Positions 1 through 9,700 of a DNA stretch of 64,000 nucleotides are shown here, in pieces (the stretch's first letter is position 1; each line of letters begins with the position of its first letter). Source of the stretch: Streptomyces sp. NA04227 (lineage in GTDB: Bacteria; Actinomycetota; Actinomycetes; Streptomycetales; Streptomycetaceae); assembly GCF_013364195.1 (NCBI RefSeq), contig NZ_CP054918.1, positions 6,251,001 to 6,315,000 on the forward strand, given 5' to 3'. A program made the position numbers and the translations under genes. Below the pieces are notes generated by a model that had not been told where the DNA came from, ran no database searches, and saw only the letters and a list, made by a program, of their open reading frames with translations.

Positions 1-2
1 TC

Positions 3-1013
3 CTCGCCGAGGCCCGCCGGGAGGCCGAGGAGGTCCGTGCCGAGGCCGACGACTACGTGGACTCCAAGCTCGCGAACTTCGAGGTCGTCCTGACCAAGAC
101 GCTCGGCTCCGTCGGCCGCGGCCGCGAGAAGCTGCTCGGCACCGGCCCCGCCGCCGGCGAGCACCCCGAGTACGCCGAGGACCCCGACTACGCCGAGGCG
201 CCCGAGCGCAGCCAGGACCCGGAGACGCTGCGGCAGCGCGCCGACCAGTACGTCGACGTCAAGCTCGGCGCCTTCGAGGCCGTACTCGCCAAGACGCTCC
301 AGGCCGTCGGCCGAGGCCGCCAGAAGCTGCACGGCCGCGTCGCCGCGGACGAGCTGGGCGACCTGTCCGGCGAGAACGCCCACGGACACCACACCAGCGA
401 CGCCGACTACCTCGCGGGCCTCGCCGAACTCGCCGACCCCGCCCCGGGCGGCGCCCCCGCACCCGAGGGCCAGGACCCCCGCGTCCCGGTCCCGCCCCAG
501 TACACCCCCGAAACCGCCGCCGCGGCCCAGGCCCCGGCACACCCCGCCTCGGCCCCCGCCCACCCCGGCCAGGTTCCGGCCCACCCCGGCCAGGCGCCCG
601 CACCGCAGCAGGCCTACGCCGACGCCGGGCAGGACCCGTACTCCTACGCCCAGCAGGACCCGTACGCGTATCAACAGCAGTCCTACGCCCAGCAGGACGC
701 GTACGGCTACCAGCAGACCGAGCAGTACGACCAGTACGCCGCCCAGCAGCAGCACGGCTACCCCCAGCACGGGGAGCAGGTCGCGTACGGGCAGGGGTAC
801 GCGCAGGACGCGAGCATCGGCGACCAGTTCCACGCCCAAGGGCAGCTGCCCGCGCAGGGCTACGAACAGGGCGGGTACGCGCCCGCCCAGGATCAGCAGT
901 CCTACGCTCAGCCGCAGGCACCGCAGCAGCCCACCTCCCTCGACGAGACCAGCCTCTTCGACACCGGGATGATCTCCGCCGAGCAACTGCGCCAGTACGA
1001 GCAGGGGCGCTGA
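3..1013 (+). CDS. DivIVA-like / ATP-synthase-b-like coiled-coil protein, 5' truncated
   Basis: The frame is open to the left window edge, so the N-terminus is missing. The visible start is Ala/Glu/Arg-rich coiled coil. It runs into two copies of a module of about 33 residues with the core YVDxKLxxFExVLxKTLxxVGRGR, one near the left edge and one at about 247-345. After that comes about 150 residues rich in Pro, Ala, Gln and Tyr with QDPY/QQSYAQQ-type repeats, probably disordered. In Streptomyces a protein of this kind, often annotated as a cell division initiation protein, lies directly upstream of yceD-rpmF, as here. A role in envelope or division scaffolding is inferred from the DivIVA-like coiled coil only. 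The exact family is uncertain because the N-terminal domain is outside the window. Confidence 0.7.
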   Translation, partial: LAEARREAEEVRAEADDYVDSKLANFEVVLTKTLGSVGRGREKLLGTGPAAGEHPEYAEDPDYAEAPERSQDPETLRQRADQYVDVKLGAFEAVLAKTLQAVGRGRQKLHGRVAADELGDLSGENAHGHHTSDADYLAGLAELADPAPGGAPAPEGQDPRVPVPPQYTPETAAAAQAPAHPASAPAHPGQVPAHPGQAPAPQQAYADAGQDPYSYAQQDPYAYQQQSYAQQDAYGYQQTEQYDQYAAQQQHGYPQHGEQVAYGQGYAQDASIGDQFHAQGQLPAQGYEQGGYAPAQDQQSYAQPQAPQQPTSLDETSLFDTGMISAEQLRQYEQGR

Positions 1014-1014
1014 G

Positions 1015-1070
1015 CCCGGCCGGAAAAGCCGGGGGAGCGGCGCCCGGCGCACGGCCCCCGAGCAGGGGCC
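1015..1070 (+). terminator. two GC hairpins after the DivIVA-like gene
   Basis: CCCGGC (1015-1020) pairs with GCCGGG (1028-1033), and GGCCCC (1053-1058) pairs with GGGGCC (1065-1070). Both sit between the stop codon and the next promoter. There is no T-run, which is usual for Streptomyces terminators. Confidence 0.4.
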
Positions 1071-1081
1071 GGGGGACCGGA

Positions 1082-1111
1082 TTGGGCCGTGAGCGAAAGG
1101 TCCAGTATCCT
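1082..1111 (+). promoter_or_regulatory. candidate housekeeping promoter for yceD-rpmF-rnc
   Basis: TTGGGC at 1082 and TATCCT at 1106 are separated by 18 bp, a reasonable HrdB-type promoter about 120 bp before yceD. Seen by eye only; the -35 is imperfect. Confidence 0.45.
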
Positions 1112-1231
1112 GGCTCTTCGGTCGTGCGCGCGTGAGTCGTGCGCCGATCATGGTTGCCGGAAGCCGATTCCGGCCCAGACGCTGGGCCGCGGCACCGCGA
1201 CCCCACCTAGTTCCGAGGATCGACAGCAGGA

Positions 1232-1888
1232 ATGGCCGTGAACGCCCGCCTTGACCATCGCAACCCGCTCGTGTTCGACACACATGAGCTGGGCCGGCGT
1301 CCCGGTGGGCTGCAACGACTCAGCCGCAGCGTCGAGGCGCCCGGCGGGGCGGCTACGGCCTTCGGCATTCCGGGTGTCGTCACGGTCCCCGAGAACGCCC
1401 CGGTGGAACTCGACATCCGCCTCGAATCGGTGATGGAGGGCGTGCTTGTCACAGGTACCGCCCGTGCCGAGGCCGAAGCGGAGTGCGTAAGGTGTCTGGA
1501 GCCGCTCGGACTCGACGTCGAAGCGGACTTCCAGGAGATGTTCTCGTACCCTGACGCCGACGAGCGGGGCCGTGCTTTCACGGAACCGGCCGACGACGCC
1601 GAGGACGACGAGGACAGGCTCTTCCTCGAGGACGGCCTGTTCGACCTCGAACCCGTGCTGCGTGACGCGGTGGTGCTCGCACTGCCGATGCAGCCGGTGT
1701 GCCGGGAGGACTGCCCGGGCCTGTGCTCCGAATGCGGAGCGCGGCTCGCGGACGACCCGGACCACCACCACGATGCCGTCGACCCCCGGTGGGCGGCACT
1801 GCAGGGACTCGCCGGAACCGATCAGGCCGGCGAGAAGGACGAGATGAGCGACGCCGAAGCTGGCGTCGACGAGAAGCAGGAGAAGTAG
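1232..1888 (+). CDS. yceD: YceD/DUF177 family 23S rRNA accumulation protein
   Basis: A 218-residue protein starting [17 protein letters not shown]. It carries the DUF177 hallmarks: a C-x2-C pair (ECVRC) near residue 88 and a C-terminal cysteine cluster, [13 protein letters not shown], typical of the family. The acidic stretch between them and the charged tail are normal for actinobacterial members. In bacteria and plastids the family is needed for 23S rRNA accumulation and is nearly always encoded directly before rpmF (L32), which is the case here with a 2-bp gap. The yceD-rpmF pair therefore probably forms one transcript with rnc downstream. The start chosen is the ATG that leaves the conserved N-terminus intact; the GAGGA upstream is rather distant. 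Confidence 0.9.
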   Translation: MAVNARLDHRNPLVFDTHELGRRPGGLQRLSRSVEAPGGAATAFGIPGVVTVPENAPVELDIRLESVMEGVLVTGTARAEAEAECVRCLEPLGLDVEADFQEMFSYPDADERGRAFTEPADDAEDDEDRLFLEDGLFDLEPVLRDAVVLALPMQPVCREDCPGLCSECGARLADDPDHHHDAVDPRWAALQGLAGTDQAGEKDEMSDAEAGVDEKQEK

Positions 1889-1890
1889 CC

Positions 1891-2064
1891 GTGGCTGTTC
1901 CGAAGCGGAAGATGTCGCGCAGCAACACGCGCCACCGCCGGTCGCAGTGGAAGGCTGCGGTCCCCACCCTGGTTGCGTGCGAGCGCTGCCACGAGCCCAA
2001 GCAGCAGCACATCGCCTGCCCTGCTTGCGGCACCTACAACAAGCGCCAGGTCCTCGAGGTCTGA
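1891..2064 (+). CDS. rpmF: 50S ribosomal protein L32 (zinc-ribbon form)
   Basis: A 57-residue basic protein with a GTG start 2 bp after yceD. It opens [19 protein letters not shown], the classic L32 N-terminus. CERC and, after a 9-residue loop, CPAC provide the four zinc ligands, so this is the zinc-binding C+ paralogue. Streptomyces genomes usually encode further L32 copies elsewhere, and some of those lack the cysteines. The tight spacing argues for co-translation with yceD. The length is normal for the family. Confidence 0.97.
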   Translation: MAVPKRKMSRSNTRHRRSQWKAAVPTLVACERCHEPKQQHIACPACGTYNKRQVLEV

Positions 2065-2083
2065 GCGGCTGGTGAGAGGCACA

Positions 2084-2896
2084 GTGTCTGAAGCCCGGGA
2101 GAACCGGAAGAACGGCCCCCGCTCCGGCGGGAGCAACCCGGCGGACACAGCCTCGTCCCACACGCTTCTGGAAGGGCGGCTCGGCTATCAGCTCGAGTCC
2201 GCCCTTCTGGTGCGCGCGCTGACCCACCGCTCCTACGCGTACGAGAACGGCGGTCTGCCGACCAACGAGCGTCTGGAGTTCCTCGGGGACTCCGTACTGG
2301 GCCTCGTGGTCACCGACACGCTGTACCGAACCCACCCGGACCTGCCCGAGGGCCAACTGGCCAAGTTGCGGGCCGCGGTGGTCAATTCGCGTGCGCTGGC
2401 GGAAGTGGGGCGTGGGCTGGAACTCGGCTCCTTCATCCGGCTCGGCCGTGGTGAAGAGGGCACGGGTGGCCGGGACAAGGCGTCCATCCTCGCCGACACC
2501 CTCGAAGCGGTGATCGGCGCGGTCTATCTCGACCAGGGACTCGACGTGGCGGCGGAGCTGGTGCACCGGCTCTTCGACCCGCTGATCGAGAAGTCCTCCA
2601 ATCTCGGTGCCGGACTGGACTGGAAGACCAGCCTCCAGGAACTCACGGCGACCGAGGGACTCGGCGTGCCCGAGTACCTCGTCTCCGAGACCGGACCCGA
2701 CCACGAGAAGACCTTCACCGCTGCTGCCCGCGTCGGAGGCGTCTCGTACGGCACCGGTACCGGCCGCAGCAAGAAGGAAGCCGAACAGCAGGCGGCCGAG
2801 TCGGCCTGGCGCGCGATCCGCGCCGACGCCGACGAACGGGCCAAGGCGGCGGCAGCGGCTGAGGCCGCGGTCGAGCCGGACCCGGAGGTCTCCTAG
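2084..2896 (+). CDS. rnc: ribonuclease III (AbsB)
   Basis: A 270-residue endoribonuclease specific for double-stranded RNA. The RNase III signature [13 protein letters not shown] lies at residues 61-73, with the catalytic Glu/Asp there and the second acidic pair in the DTLEAVIGA helix. A C-terminal double-stranded-RNA-binding domain starts at about 178 ([14 protein letters not shown]) and ends in the typical [14 protein letters not shown] helix. The enzyme processes 30S rRNA precursor and other structured RNAs; in S. coelicolor absB mutants lose antibiotic production. The GTG at 2084 is chosen because GAGAGG precedes it and MSEA matches relatives. An in-frame GTG at 2072 is an alternative. 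Confidence 0.95.
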   Translation: MSEARENRKNGPRSGGSNPADTASSHTLLEGRLGYQLESALLVRALTHRSYAYENGGLPTNERLEFLGDSVLGLVVTDTLYRTHPDLPEGQLAKLRAAVVNSRALAEVGRGLELGSFIRLGRGEEGTGGRDKASILADTLEAVIGAVYLDQGLDVAAELVHRLFDPLIEKSSNLGAGLDWKTSLQELTATEGLGVPEYLVSETGPDHEKTFTAAARVGGVSYGTGTGRSKKEAEQQAAESAWRAIRADADERAKAAAAAEAAVEPDPEVS

Positions 2897-3066
2897 CCAG
2901 TGCGCGTGCTGCTTGGTCGGGCAGCACGCGTCCGAGCTTCGCACGATCGCCCGTACCCCAGCCCGGGGGCGGGCGTTCGCGCGTCGCGGGGCCTCGCGCC
3001 GCACGCGGCGAAGCCCCGGAAAGTCCTCAACTCCCGTCCGCCGACCGCCTGTACAAGGAGTCCGCC

Positions 3067-4056
3067 GTGCCCGAGCTGCCCGAGGTCGAGGTCGTCCGCC
3101 GTGGACTCGCCCGCTGGGTCGCCCACCGGGAGGTGCGCGACGCCGAGGTGCTGCACCCGCGCGCGGTACGCCGCCACCTCGCGGGCGGCGCGGATTTCGT
3201 CCAGCGGCTCACCGGGGCCCGGTTCGAAGAGCCGAGGCGCCGGGGCAAGTATCTGTGGCTGCCGGTCGAAACGGCGCGGGAGGCGGAGTCGGGCCACGCG
3301 GACACCGGAGTCGAAACGGCCCGGGACGCGGAGGCGGCGCACGCGGACAGCGGCACCGCGGCCTTCTCGGTCCTCGCGCACCTGGGCATGAGCGGTCAGC
3401 TCCTCGTCCAGCCGGAGAGCGCCCCCGACGAGAAGCATCTGCGGATCCGGGTGCGTTTCACCGACGATCTCGGCACCGAGCTGCGCTTCGTCGACCAGCG
3501 CACCTTCGGCGGACTCTCGCTGCACGAGAACACCGCCGAGGGCCTGCCCGACGTCATCGCGCACATCGCCCGTGACCCGCTCGACCCCGCCTTCGACGAC
3601 GAGGCCTTCCTCACCGCGCTGCGCCGCCGCCGTACCACCGTCAAGCGCGCCCTGCTCGACCAGTCCCTGATCAGCGGGGTCGGCAACATCTACGCGGACG
3701 AGGCCCTCTGGCGCGCCAAGCTCCACTACGACCGGCCGACCGCCACCCTCACCCGCCCCAAGTCGGCCGAACTCCTCGGCCACGTAAGGGAAGTGATGAC
3801 CGCGGCCCTGGCGGTCGGCGGCACCAGTTTCGACAGTCTCTACGTCAATGTGAACGGCGAGTCCGGCTACTTCGAACGCTCCCTCGACGCCTACGGCCGG
3901 GAGGACGAGCCCTGCCGCCGCTGCGGTACGCCGATGCGCCGCCGCCCCTGGATGAACAGGTCCAGCTACTTCTGCCCGCGCTGCCAGCGCCCGCCCCGTG
4001 CGACGACCACCCAACGAGGGCTCGGCGGAACGGCGTTGGGGCCCGGGGCGGTGTAG
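3067..4056 (+). CDS. fpg: formamidopyrimidine-DNA glycosylase with internal insertion
   Basis: A bifunctional DNA glycosylase/AP lyase that excises oxidised purines such as 8-oxoguanine. It starts [17 protein letters not shown], placing the catalytic Pro and Glu at the mature N-terminus, and ends in the zinc finger [13 protein letters not shown]...FCPRCQ (C-x2-C, C-x2-C). AAGGAG precedes the GTG start. At 329 residues it is longer than the usual 270-290. Two tandem copies of a 15-residue block ([19 protein letters not shown], residues 67-96) interrupt the strand between KYLWLP and [12 protein letters not shown], and a short non-conserved tail follows the zinc finger. The catalytic core otherwise looks intact. 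Gene order rnc-fpg is standard in Streptomyces. Confidence 0.95.
   Translation: MPELPEVEVVRRGLARWVAHREVRDAEVLHPRAVRRHLAGGADFVQRLTGARFEEPRRRGKYLWLPVETAREAESGHADTGVETARDAEAAHADSGTAAFSVLAHLGMSGQLLVQPESAPDEKHLRIRVRFTDDLGTELRFVDQRTFGGLSLHENTAEGLPDVIAHIARDPLDPAFDDEAFLTALRRRRTTVKRALLDQSLISGVGNIYADEALWRAKLHYDRPTATLTRPKSAELLGHVREVMTAALAVGGTSFDSLYVNVNGESGYFERSLDAYGREDEPCRRCGTPMRRRPWMNRSSYFCPRCQRPPRATTTQRGLGGTALGPGAV
3265..3354 (+). repeat. two tandem 45-bp units inside fpg
   Basis: Units 3265-3309 and 3310-3354 both begin GTCGAAACGGC and differ at only a few positions. They add 2 x 15 codons in frame, so the reading frame of fpg is preserved. Confidence 0.9.
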
Positions 4057-4345
4057 GACCGGGCCGGATCGACCGCGCCCGAGTTCTGTGACGCTCCGTC
4101 AGTTCGATGTGTCGCCGGTTCTGTGGTGCTGTCCCGCCGAGTCAACTCACCCGCGCCGTAAGCCCGTTGACCGTGCCCCTGCGCTCGGCTACCGTTTGAC
4201 CAGCACCACGGAATCGCAGCCCGATTTCTCATGTGCCCGGTGTCGTCCGGGCGGGGGAGTCGGGCTCTTTTGCGTTTCGGTGCCGGGTGCCATCTCGGCA
4301 CCAGGGGGGAGGGGGACGACAACCGACCCGAACCCAAAGGGAGTT

Positions 4346-4492
4346 ATGCCGATGTGGGCCGCGATGTTCAGTGAACTGGGGCGGACGATCCGGTACGCCA
4401 TCGGGGACGACCGCAGGACCGCACGACTGCGGTCACTGCTGGTCACGACGGCCGTGGCGGGCGGCGGGTGCTACGCGTTGCTCGTACGGTGA
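4346..4492 (+). CDS. small membrane protein, unknown function
   Basis: A 48-residue protein, MPMWAAMFSELGRTIRYAI..., with an AAAGGGAG ribosome-binding site 3-10 bp before the ATG. The first half is amphipathic and includes a basic/acidic stretch (GDDRRTARLR). The second half (LLVTTAVAGGGCYALLV) is one probable membrane segment with a cytoplasm-retention-type charge pattern. It stands alone between fpg and a convergent secreted-protein gene and ends shortly before a strong hairpin. A 6-bp inverted repeat (GGTGCC/GGCACC, 4279-4302) lies in its leader. I do not recognise the family. Confidence 0.6.
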   Translation: MPMWAAMFSELGRTIRYAIGDDRRTARLRSLLVTTAVAGGGCYALLVR

Positions 4493-4533
4493 GCGGCGTA
4501 GGAACCTGACAGGGCGAACAGCCGAGCGGGGGC

Positions 4534-4562
4534 GGGAGCCCGACAGGGGGGGGCGGGCTCCC
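4534..4562. terminator. convergent terminator hairpin
   Basis: GGGAGCCCG (4534-4542) pairs perfectly with CGGGCTCCC (4554-4562). The hairpin lies between the small membrane gene on + and the CAP gene on -, so it may serve both. Confidence 0.65.
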
Positions 4563-4597
4563 GGGGCCGCACATGTGCCGGATCCGGGAATCCCGGG

Positions 4598-5428
4598 TCA
4601 GTACCCGAAGTCCTGGGTCCACCAGGGGCCGCCGTCGGCGAAGTGCGCGCCCACGCCTATGGTCGAGAACTCGCAGTTCAGGATGTTGGCGCGGTGGCCC
4701 GGGCTGTTCATCCAGGACTCCATCACGGCCTCGGCGTCGGCCTGGCCGCGGGCGATGTTCTCGCCGCCCATGTCCGTTATCCCCGCCTGCTCGGCGCGGT
4801 CCCAGGGGGAGTCGCCGTCCGGGTCGGTGTGGTCGAAGAAGCCGCGCGCGGCCATGTCCTCGCTGAAGTTCTCGGCGAGGGCGGCGAGTTCGGCATCCGG
4901 CTTGAGCGGGGAGCAGCCCGCGTTCGCCCGCTCCTCGTTCACCAGGTTGATCACCTGGGTCTCGGCGCTGGAACCCGTCGGCGGCCGGTCCGGCTCGGGC
5001 TTCGTCGGGGTGGGCGTGGGGGTGGGAGTGGTGGGCCGCGGGGTGACAGGCGCGGAGGTGAGCGGCTTCGGCTCGGGCGACTCGCTCTTCTCGGGCTCGG
5101 CGGTCTCCTTGCTCGGGCTCGGCTTCGGCTTGTCCGAGGGCTTCGCGGACGGGGCCGACTCGGAGGGCGAGGCCGTACGGGAGGGGGAGGGGCTCTGCGA
5201 CTCGACGCCCTGTTCCCACGGCGGCGCGCTCGGTCCCGTCTGCGTGCGCGGTTCGGAGGGAGTGCGTTCGGCCCGGACCTGTCCCGAGTCGTCACCCGAG
5301 GTGAAGTGGAGGGAGTCGGCCGGGATGGCACCCGTCGTGACCGCGACCACACCGATGGCGACGACGGCGGAGAAGCCGAGCAGTCCGGTGCGCAGCGACG
5401 CGGCACCCCTCTTCCGGTGGCGTCCCAT
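4598..5428 (-). CDS. secreted CAP/SCP-domain (PR-1-like) protein
   Basis: A protein of about 276 residues. A basic start (MGRHRKRGAASLR) is followed by a hydrophobic stretch (LLGFSAVVAIGVVAV), giving a signal peptide or anchor. A Pro/Ser/Thr/Glu-rich linker of more than 100 residues includes a PTPTPTPTKPEP run. The C-terminal CAP domain starts at VINLVNEERANAGCSPL and contains FFDHTDPDG, GGENIARG and PGHRANILNCEFSTIGVG, which supply the conserved His/Glu cleft residues. It probably acts outside the cell or in the wall; no activity can be assigned. The ATG at 5428 is preferred over two upstream in-frame ATGs because GAGAAGGG precedes it and relatives begin MGRHR. Confidence 0.88.
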   Translation of the reverse strand: MGRHRKRGAASLRTGLLGFSAVVAIGVVAVTTGAIPADSLHFTSGDDSGQVRAERTPSEPRTQTGPSAPPWEQGVESQSPSPSRTASPSESAPSAKPSDKPKPSPSKETAEPEKSESPEPKPLTSAPVTPRPTTPTPTPTPTKPEPDRPPTGSSAETQVINLVNEERANAGCSPLKPDAELAALAENFSEDMAARGFFDHTDPDGDSPWDRAEQAGITDMGGENIARGQADAEAVMESWMNSPGHRANILNCEFSTIGVGAHFADGGPWWTQDFGY

Positions 5429-5564
5429 ACCCCGACCCTTCTCGCGCGTCACCTTCACCGAGGAAAATTTGCCCATTCGAGTGAAGCTTGTTGGAGGGGG
5501 ACGGTACCCCATGACGGCGGGAACGAAAGTGCCTCGCGGGGGAACGGACGGTTAGCGTGCAGCC

Positions 5565-5840
5565 ATGACGGAACATGTACGCCTCACCGCGTGGGTGCGG
5601 GTCCAGGGCGTGGGATTTCGCTGGTTCACCAGGGCCCGGGCGCTGGAGATCGGCGGCCTGAGTGGTTTTGCTCTCAACTTGGACGACGGCCGGGTCCAGG
5701 TGGTCGCCGAAGGACCCCGGGCGCGGTGCGAACAACTGCTCGACTGGCTGCGGGACGGCGACACACCCGGGGCCGTCACCGGCGTGACTGAGATCTGGGA
5801 CACTCCGCGCGGCGGCTACGAGAGTTTCGCCATTCGCTGA
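5565..5840 (+). CDS. acyP: acylphosphatase
   Basis: A 91-residue enzyme that hydrolyses acyl phosphates. The catalytic Arg is in VQGVGFRWF (residues 14-22) and the catalytic Asn in the [11 protein letters not shown] segment (about 34-44); the length is typical for the family. There is no Shine-Dalgarno sequence. A TAGCGT -10-like element ends 6 nt before the ATG, so the transcript is probably leaderless. In Streptomyces the gene conventionally precedes smc. Confidence 0.95.
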   Translation: MTEHVRLTAWVRVQGVGFRWFTRARALEIGGLSGFALNLDDGRVQVVAEGPRARCEQLLDWLRDGDTPGAVTGVTEIWDTPRGGYESFAIR

Positions 5841-6225
5841 TGGAAACGGTCGCTGTGTGTCGAGGCGAGCGGTGCGCACCGTGGCCGCGGGGGCCGAAAT
5901 CCCAGGTGATCGGGGAAAGGGCCTTGCCTGACGGTGGCCTTGCGGGTAAGGATGATCTCCACGCGCATGCCACAGGCAGAGTTGCGCGAGTCAAGTGGTG
6001 CCGGACATTCCGAGCCGATGCACCCGGGTCGCCCGCCGATACGGGGCGTGATCGTGTTGACCGTCAAACTTTTTGGTGAGACTCTGGAAGTCCCCGCGCA
6101 CCTTGGCTGATCGGCATGTGAGAAGACCAGCGACAACGAGCGTGTCAGAGCCAAAGGCTGCGATTTCCCTCACGACCACGACCCAACCGCAACGGTCGGT
6201 CACTCATTGTGGAGGACCATCCATC
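5841..6225 (+). promoter_or_regulatory. intergenic leader with palindromic operator-like site
   Basis: About 385 bp without a credible gene. TTGAC-C-GTCAA (6057-6067) is a perfect 11-bp palindrome whose left part, TTGACC, could be a -35, with GAGACT (6078-6083) as a weak -10 15 bp further on. The element is followed by an unusually T-rich run. It could drive the small coiled-coil gene at 6226. Confidence 0.35.
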
Positions 6226-6432
6226 ATGGCAAAGGCGCTTCTCGGTTACGTCGGCGGCTCCGACCCGCGACTCCTCGCCGAGATGCGAAGGCTTCAGCAG
6301 CGCGTCCAGGACCTCGAATCCGAGCTCGTACGGATTCAGGCGGAAAACGACGCCCTTTCGGCTGGCGCTTCGCACGGCGACCCGCTCCTCGAGAGCATCG
6401 ACGTACCCCAGGCCGAGCCTGCGCTCACCTGA
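6226..6432 (+). CDS. small conserved coiled-coil protein upstream of smc
   Basis: A 68-residue protein, MAKALLGYVGGSDPRLLAEM..., with GGAGGA 9 bp before the ATG. Residues 18-45 (RRLQQRVQDLESELVRIQAEN) form a clear heptad coiled coil with a leucine/valine core, and the tail is acidic. The product seems conserved at this position in Streptomyces, between acyP and smc, but I know of no function. It may dimerise or bind a partner through the coiled coil. A strong terminator separates it from smc, so it is probably a single-gene transcript. Confidence 0.8.
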   Translation: MAKALLGYVGGSDPRLLAEMRRLQQRVQDLESELVRIQAENDALSAGASHGDPLLESIDVPQAEPALT

Positions 6433-6454
6433 CGATCCCTGCCAACCCCTAAGC

Positions 6455-6517
6455 GGGCTGCCTGCCGGGCAGCCCTCGTCCACTTCGCAAGGGACGCTCT
6501 GGCGTCCCTTCTTTCTT
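6455..6517 (+). terminator. double hairpin terminator before smc
   Basis: First stem: GGGCTGCC (6455-6462) with GGCAGCCC (6468-6475). Second stem: AAGGGACGC (6489-6497) with GCGTCCCTT (6502-6510), a 4-nt loop and a following CTTTCTT. The second is a textbook intrinsic terminator. Confidence 0.85.
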
Positions 6518-6719
6518 GCTCCGCTTCCCCCTCGCCCCGGGCCGCTCCGCGCGTACCCGGACGGTGTTCTCCCGCTTCTCAACCTGTCATGTGCCCTGCA
6601 CCTGTGACAGCGAAACCGAGTGTTCACCGTCCGAGACGCCCGGCGCCAGTCAGCCGACGCGCGCAGGACGTCCCGATCGGACAGTGCGGCGGCGGGCCGG
6701 GGAGGTAGAGTCCACCGGC

Positions 6720-9700
6720 GTGCACCTCAAGGCCCTGACCCTGCGCGGCTTCAAATCCTTCGCGTCGGCCACGACGCTCAGGTTCGAACCGGGCATCACC
6801 TGCGTCGTCGGACCCAACGGTTCCGGCAAGTCGAATGTCGTCGACGCGCTGAGCTGGGTCATGGGCGAGCAGGGCGCCAAGTCGCTGCGCGGCGGCAAGA
6901 TGGAAGACGTCATCTTCGCCGGCACCACCGGGCGGCCACCGCTCGGCCGCGCCGAAGTCTCGCTGACCATCGACAACTCCGACGGCGCGCTGCCCATCGA
7001 GTACGCCGAAGTCACCATTACGCGGATCATGTTCCGCAACGGCGGCAGCGAGTACCAGATCAACGGTGACACCTGTCGGCTGCTCGACATCCAGGAGTTG
7101 CTCTCCGACTCCGGTATCGGCCGCGAGATGCACGTCATCGTCGGCCAGGGCCAGCTGGACTCCGTTCTGCACGCCGATCCGATGGGCCGCCGCGCCTTCA
7201 TCGAGGAGGCCGCCGGGGTACTCAAGCACCGCAAGCGCAAGGAGAAGGCGCTGCGCAAACTGGACGCGATGCAGGCCAACCTCGCCCGCGTCCAGGACCT
7301 CACCGACGAACTGCGCCGCCAGCTCAAGCCACTTGGCAGACAGGCCGCCGTCGCCCGCCGGGCCGCCGTCATCCAGGCCGACCTGCGCGACGCCCGCCTG
7401 CGGCTGCTCGCCGACGATCTCGTGGCGCTGCGCGAAGCCCTCAGGACCGAGGTCGCCGACGAGGCCGCGCTCAAGGCACGCAAGGAAGAGACCGAAGCCG
7501 CGCTCAAGGCCGCGCTGACCCGCGAGGCCCGACTCGAGGACGAGGTGGGCAGGCTCGCGCCGCGTCTGGGGCAGGCCCAGCAGACCTGGTACGAACTCTC
7601 CCAGTTCGCCGAGCGGGTGCGCGGCACGGTCAGCCTCGCCGACGCCCGGATCAAGAGCGCCACCAGCGCGCCGCCCGAGGAACGCCGCGGCCGTGACCCG
7701 GAGGACCTGGAGCGCGAGGCGGCCCGTATCCGCGAGCAGGAGGCCGAGCTGGAGGCCGCGCTCGAAGCCGCCGAGCGGGCACTGGACGACACGGTCTCGC
7801 ACCGCGCCGAACTCGAACGCGAACTGGCCCTGGAGGAACGGCGCCTGAAGGACGCGGCCCGTGCCATCGCCGACCGGCGCGAGGGCCTTGCCCGCCTCAA
7901 CGCGCAGGCGGGCGCGGCCCGTTCCCGCGCCGCCTCCGCCCAGCAGGAGATCGAACGCCTCGCAGTGGCCCGGGACGAGGCGCAGCAGCGCGCGAGCGCG
8001 GCCCAGGAGGAGTACGAGCAGCTCAAGGCCGAGGTCGACGGGCTCGACGCGGACGACACCGAACTGGCCGCACGGCACGAAGAGGCCCGCGCCGCCCTCG
8101 CCGAGGCCGAGTCCGCGCTCTCGGCCGCGCGGGAGGCGGCGAGCGAGGCCGAACGCTCCCGGGCCGCACTCACCGCCCGCCACGAGACACTCGCCCTCGG
8201 CCTGCGCCGCAAGGACGGCACCGGCGCGCTGCTCGACGCGGGCGAACGGCTGACCGGCCTGCTCGGCCCGGCCGCCGAACTCCTGCGGGTCACGCCCGGT
8301 CACGAGGTGGCGCTGGCCGCCGCGCTCGGCACGGCCGCCGACGCCGTCGCCGTGGCGAGCCCCGCCACCGCCGCCGAAGCCCTCCGCCTGCTGCGCAAAC
8401 AGGACGCGGGCCGCGCCGCACTGCTCCTCGCCGACGCCTTTGCCCCGGCGCCCGCGAGCCGCGCCGACGGATTGACGTACGCCGCCGATCTCGTCCGCGG
8501 ACCCGACGAACTCATGCCCGCGGTACGGCGGTTGCTCGACGGGATGGTCGTGGTCGCGAGCCTGGAGGACGCCCAGGACCTGGTGTACGTACACCCGGAG
8601 CTGACCGCCGTCACCGCCGAGGGCGATCTGCTCGGCGCGCACTTCGCGCAGGGCGGCTCCGCCGGGGCGCCGAGCCTGCTCGAAGTGCAGGCCTCCGTCG
8701 ACGAGGCGGCCGCGCAGCTCGAACAACTCGCCCTGCGCTGCGAGGAGTTGGCCGCCGAGCGGGAGAGCGCGGGCGAGCGGCGCCGGGCCGCGGCCGCGCT
8801 TGTGGAGGAACTCGGCGAGCGCAGGAGGGCCGCCGACCGGGAGAAGTCCTCGGTCGCGCAGCAGCTCGGGCGGCTCGGCGGACAGGCCAGGGGCGCGGCG
8901 GGCGAGGCGGAACGGGCCGCCGCCGCGGCGGCCCGCGCCCAGGACGCCTACGACAAGGCCGCCATCGAGGCCGAGGAACTGGCCGAACGGCTCGCCGTGG
9001 CCGAGGAGTTGCCCGTCGAGGACGAGCCCGACTCCTCCGTACGCGACCGCCTCGCCGCGGACGGCGCCAACGCGCGGCAGACCGAGATGGAGGCCCGGCT
9101 CCAGGTCCGTACGCACGAGGAGCGGGTCAAGGGACTCGCGGGGCGGGCCGACGGGCTCGACCGTGCGGCGCGCGCCGAGCGCGAGGCGCGGGCCAGGGCC
9201 GAGCAGCGCAGGGCGCGGATGCGGCACGAGGCCGAGGTCGCCGAGGCGGTGGCCTCCGGTGCGCGTCAGTTGCTCGCCCATGTCGAGCTCTCGCTCGGGC
9301 GGGCCGACGCGGAGCGGGTGCTCGCCGAGCGGGCCAAGGGGGAACGCGAGCGCGAGCTCACCGCGGCCCGCGCGGAGGGGCGCGACCTGAAGTCCGCCCT
9401 CGACAAGCTGACCGACTCGGTGCACCGCGGCGAGGTGCTCGGTGCCGAAAAGCGCATGCGTATCGAGCAGTTGGAGACCAAGGCGCTGGAGGAGCTGGGC
9501 GTCGAACCGGCGGGCCTGATCGCCGAGTACGGGCCCGACCAGCTCGTGCCGCCCTCGCTGCCCGCCGAGGGCGAGGAACTCCCGGAGGACCCCGAGCACC
9601 CGCGCAACCTGCCGCGGCCCTTCGTCCGCGGCGAACAGGAGAAGCGGCTGAAGTCGGCGGAGCGCGCCTACCAGCAGCTCGGCAAGGTCAATCCGCTCGC

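Noticed and set aside
259..1206. Long reverse-strand open frame opposite the DivIVA-like gene
   Set aside because: Arg/Pro/Gly-rich translation with no recognisable motif; a mirror of high-GC coding on the other strand.
6781..6800. GGTTCGAACC-like sequence resembling a tRNA T-loop
   Set aside because: It lies inside smc, coding for the conserved RFEP segment, and no cloverleaf can be drawn around it.
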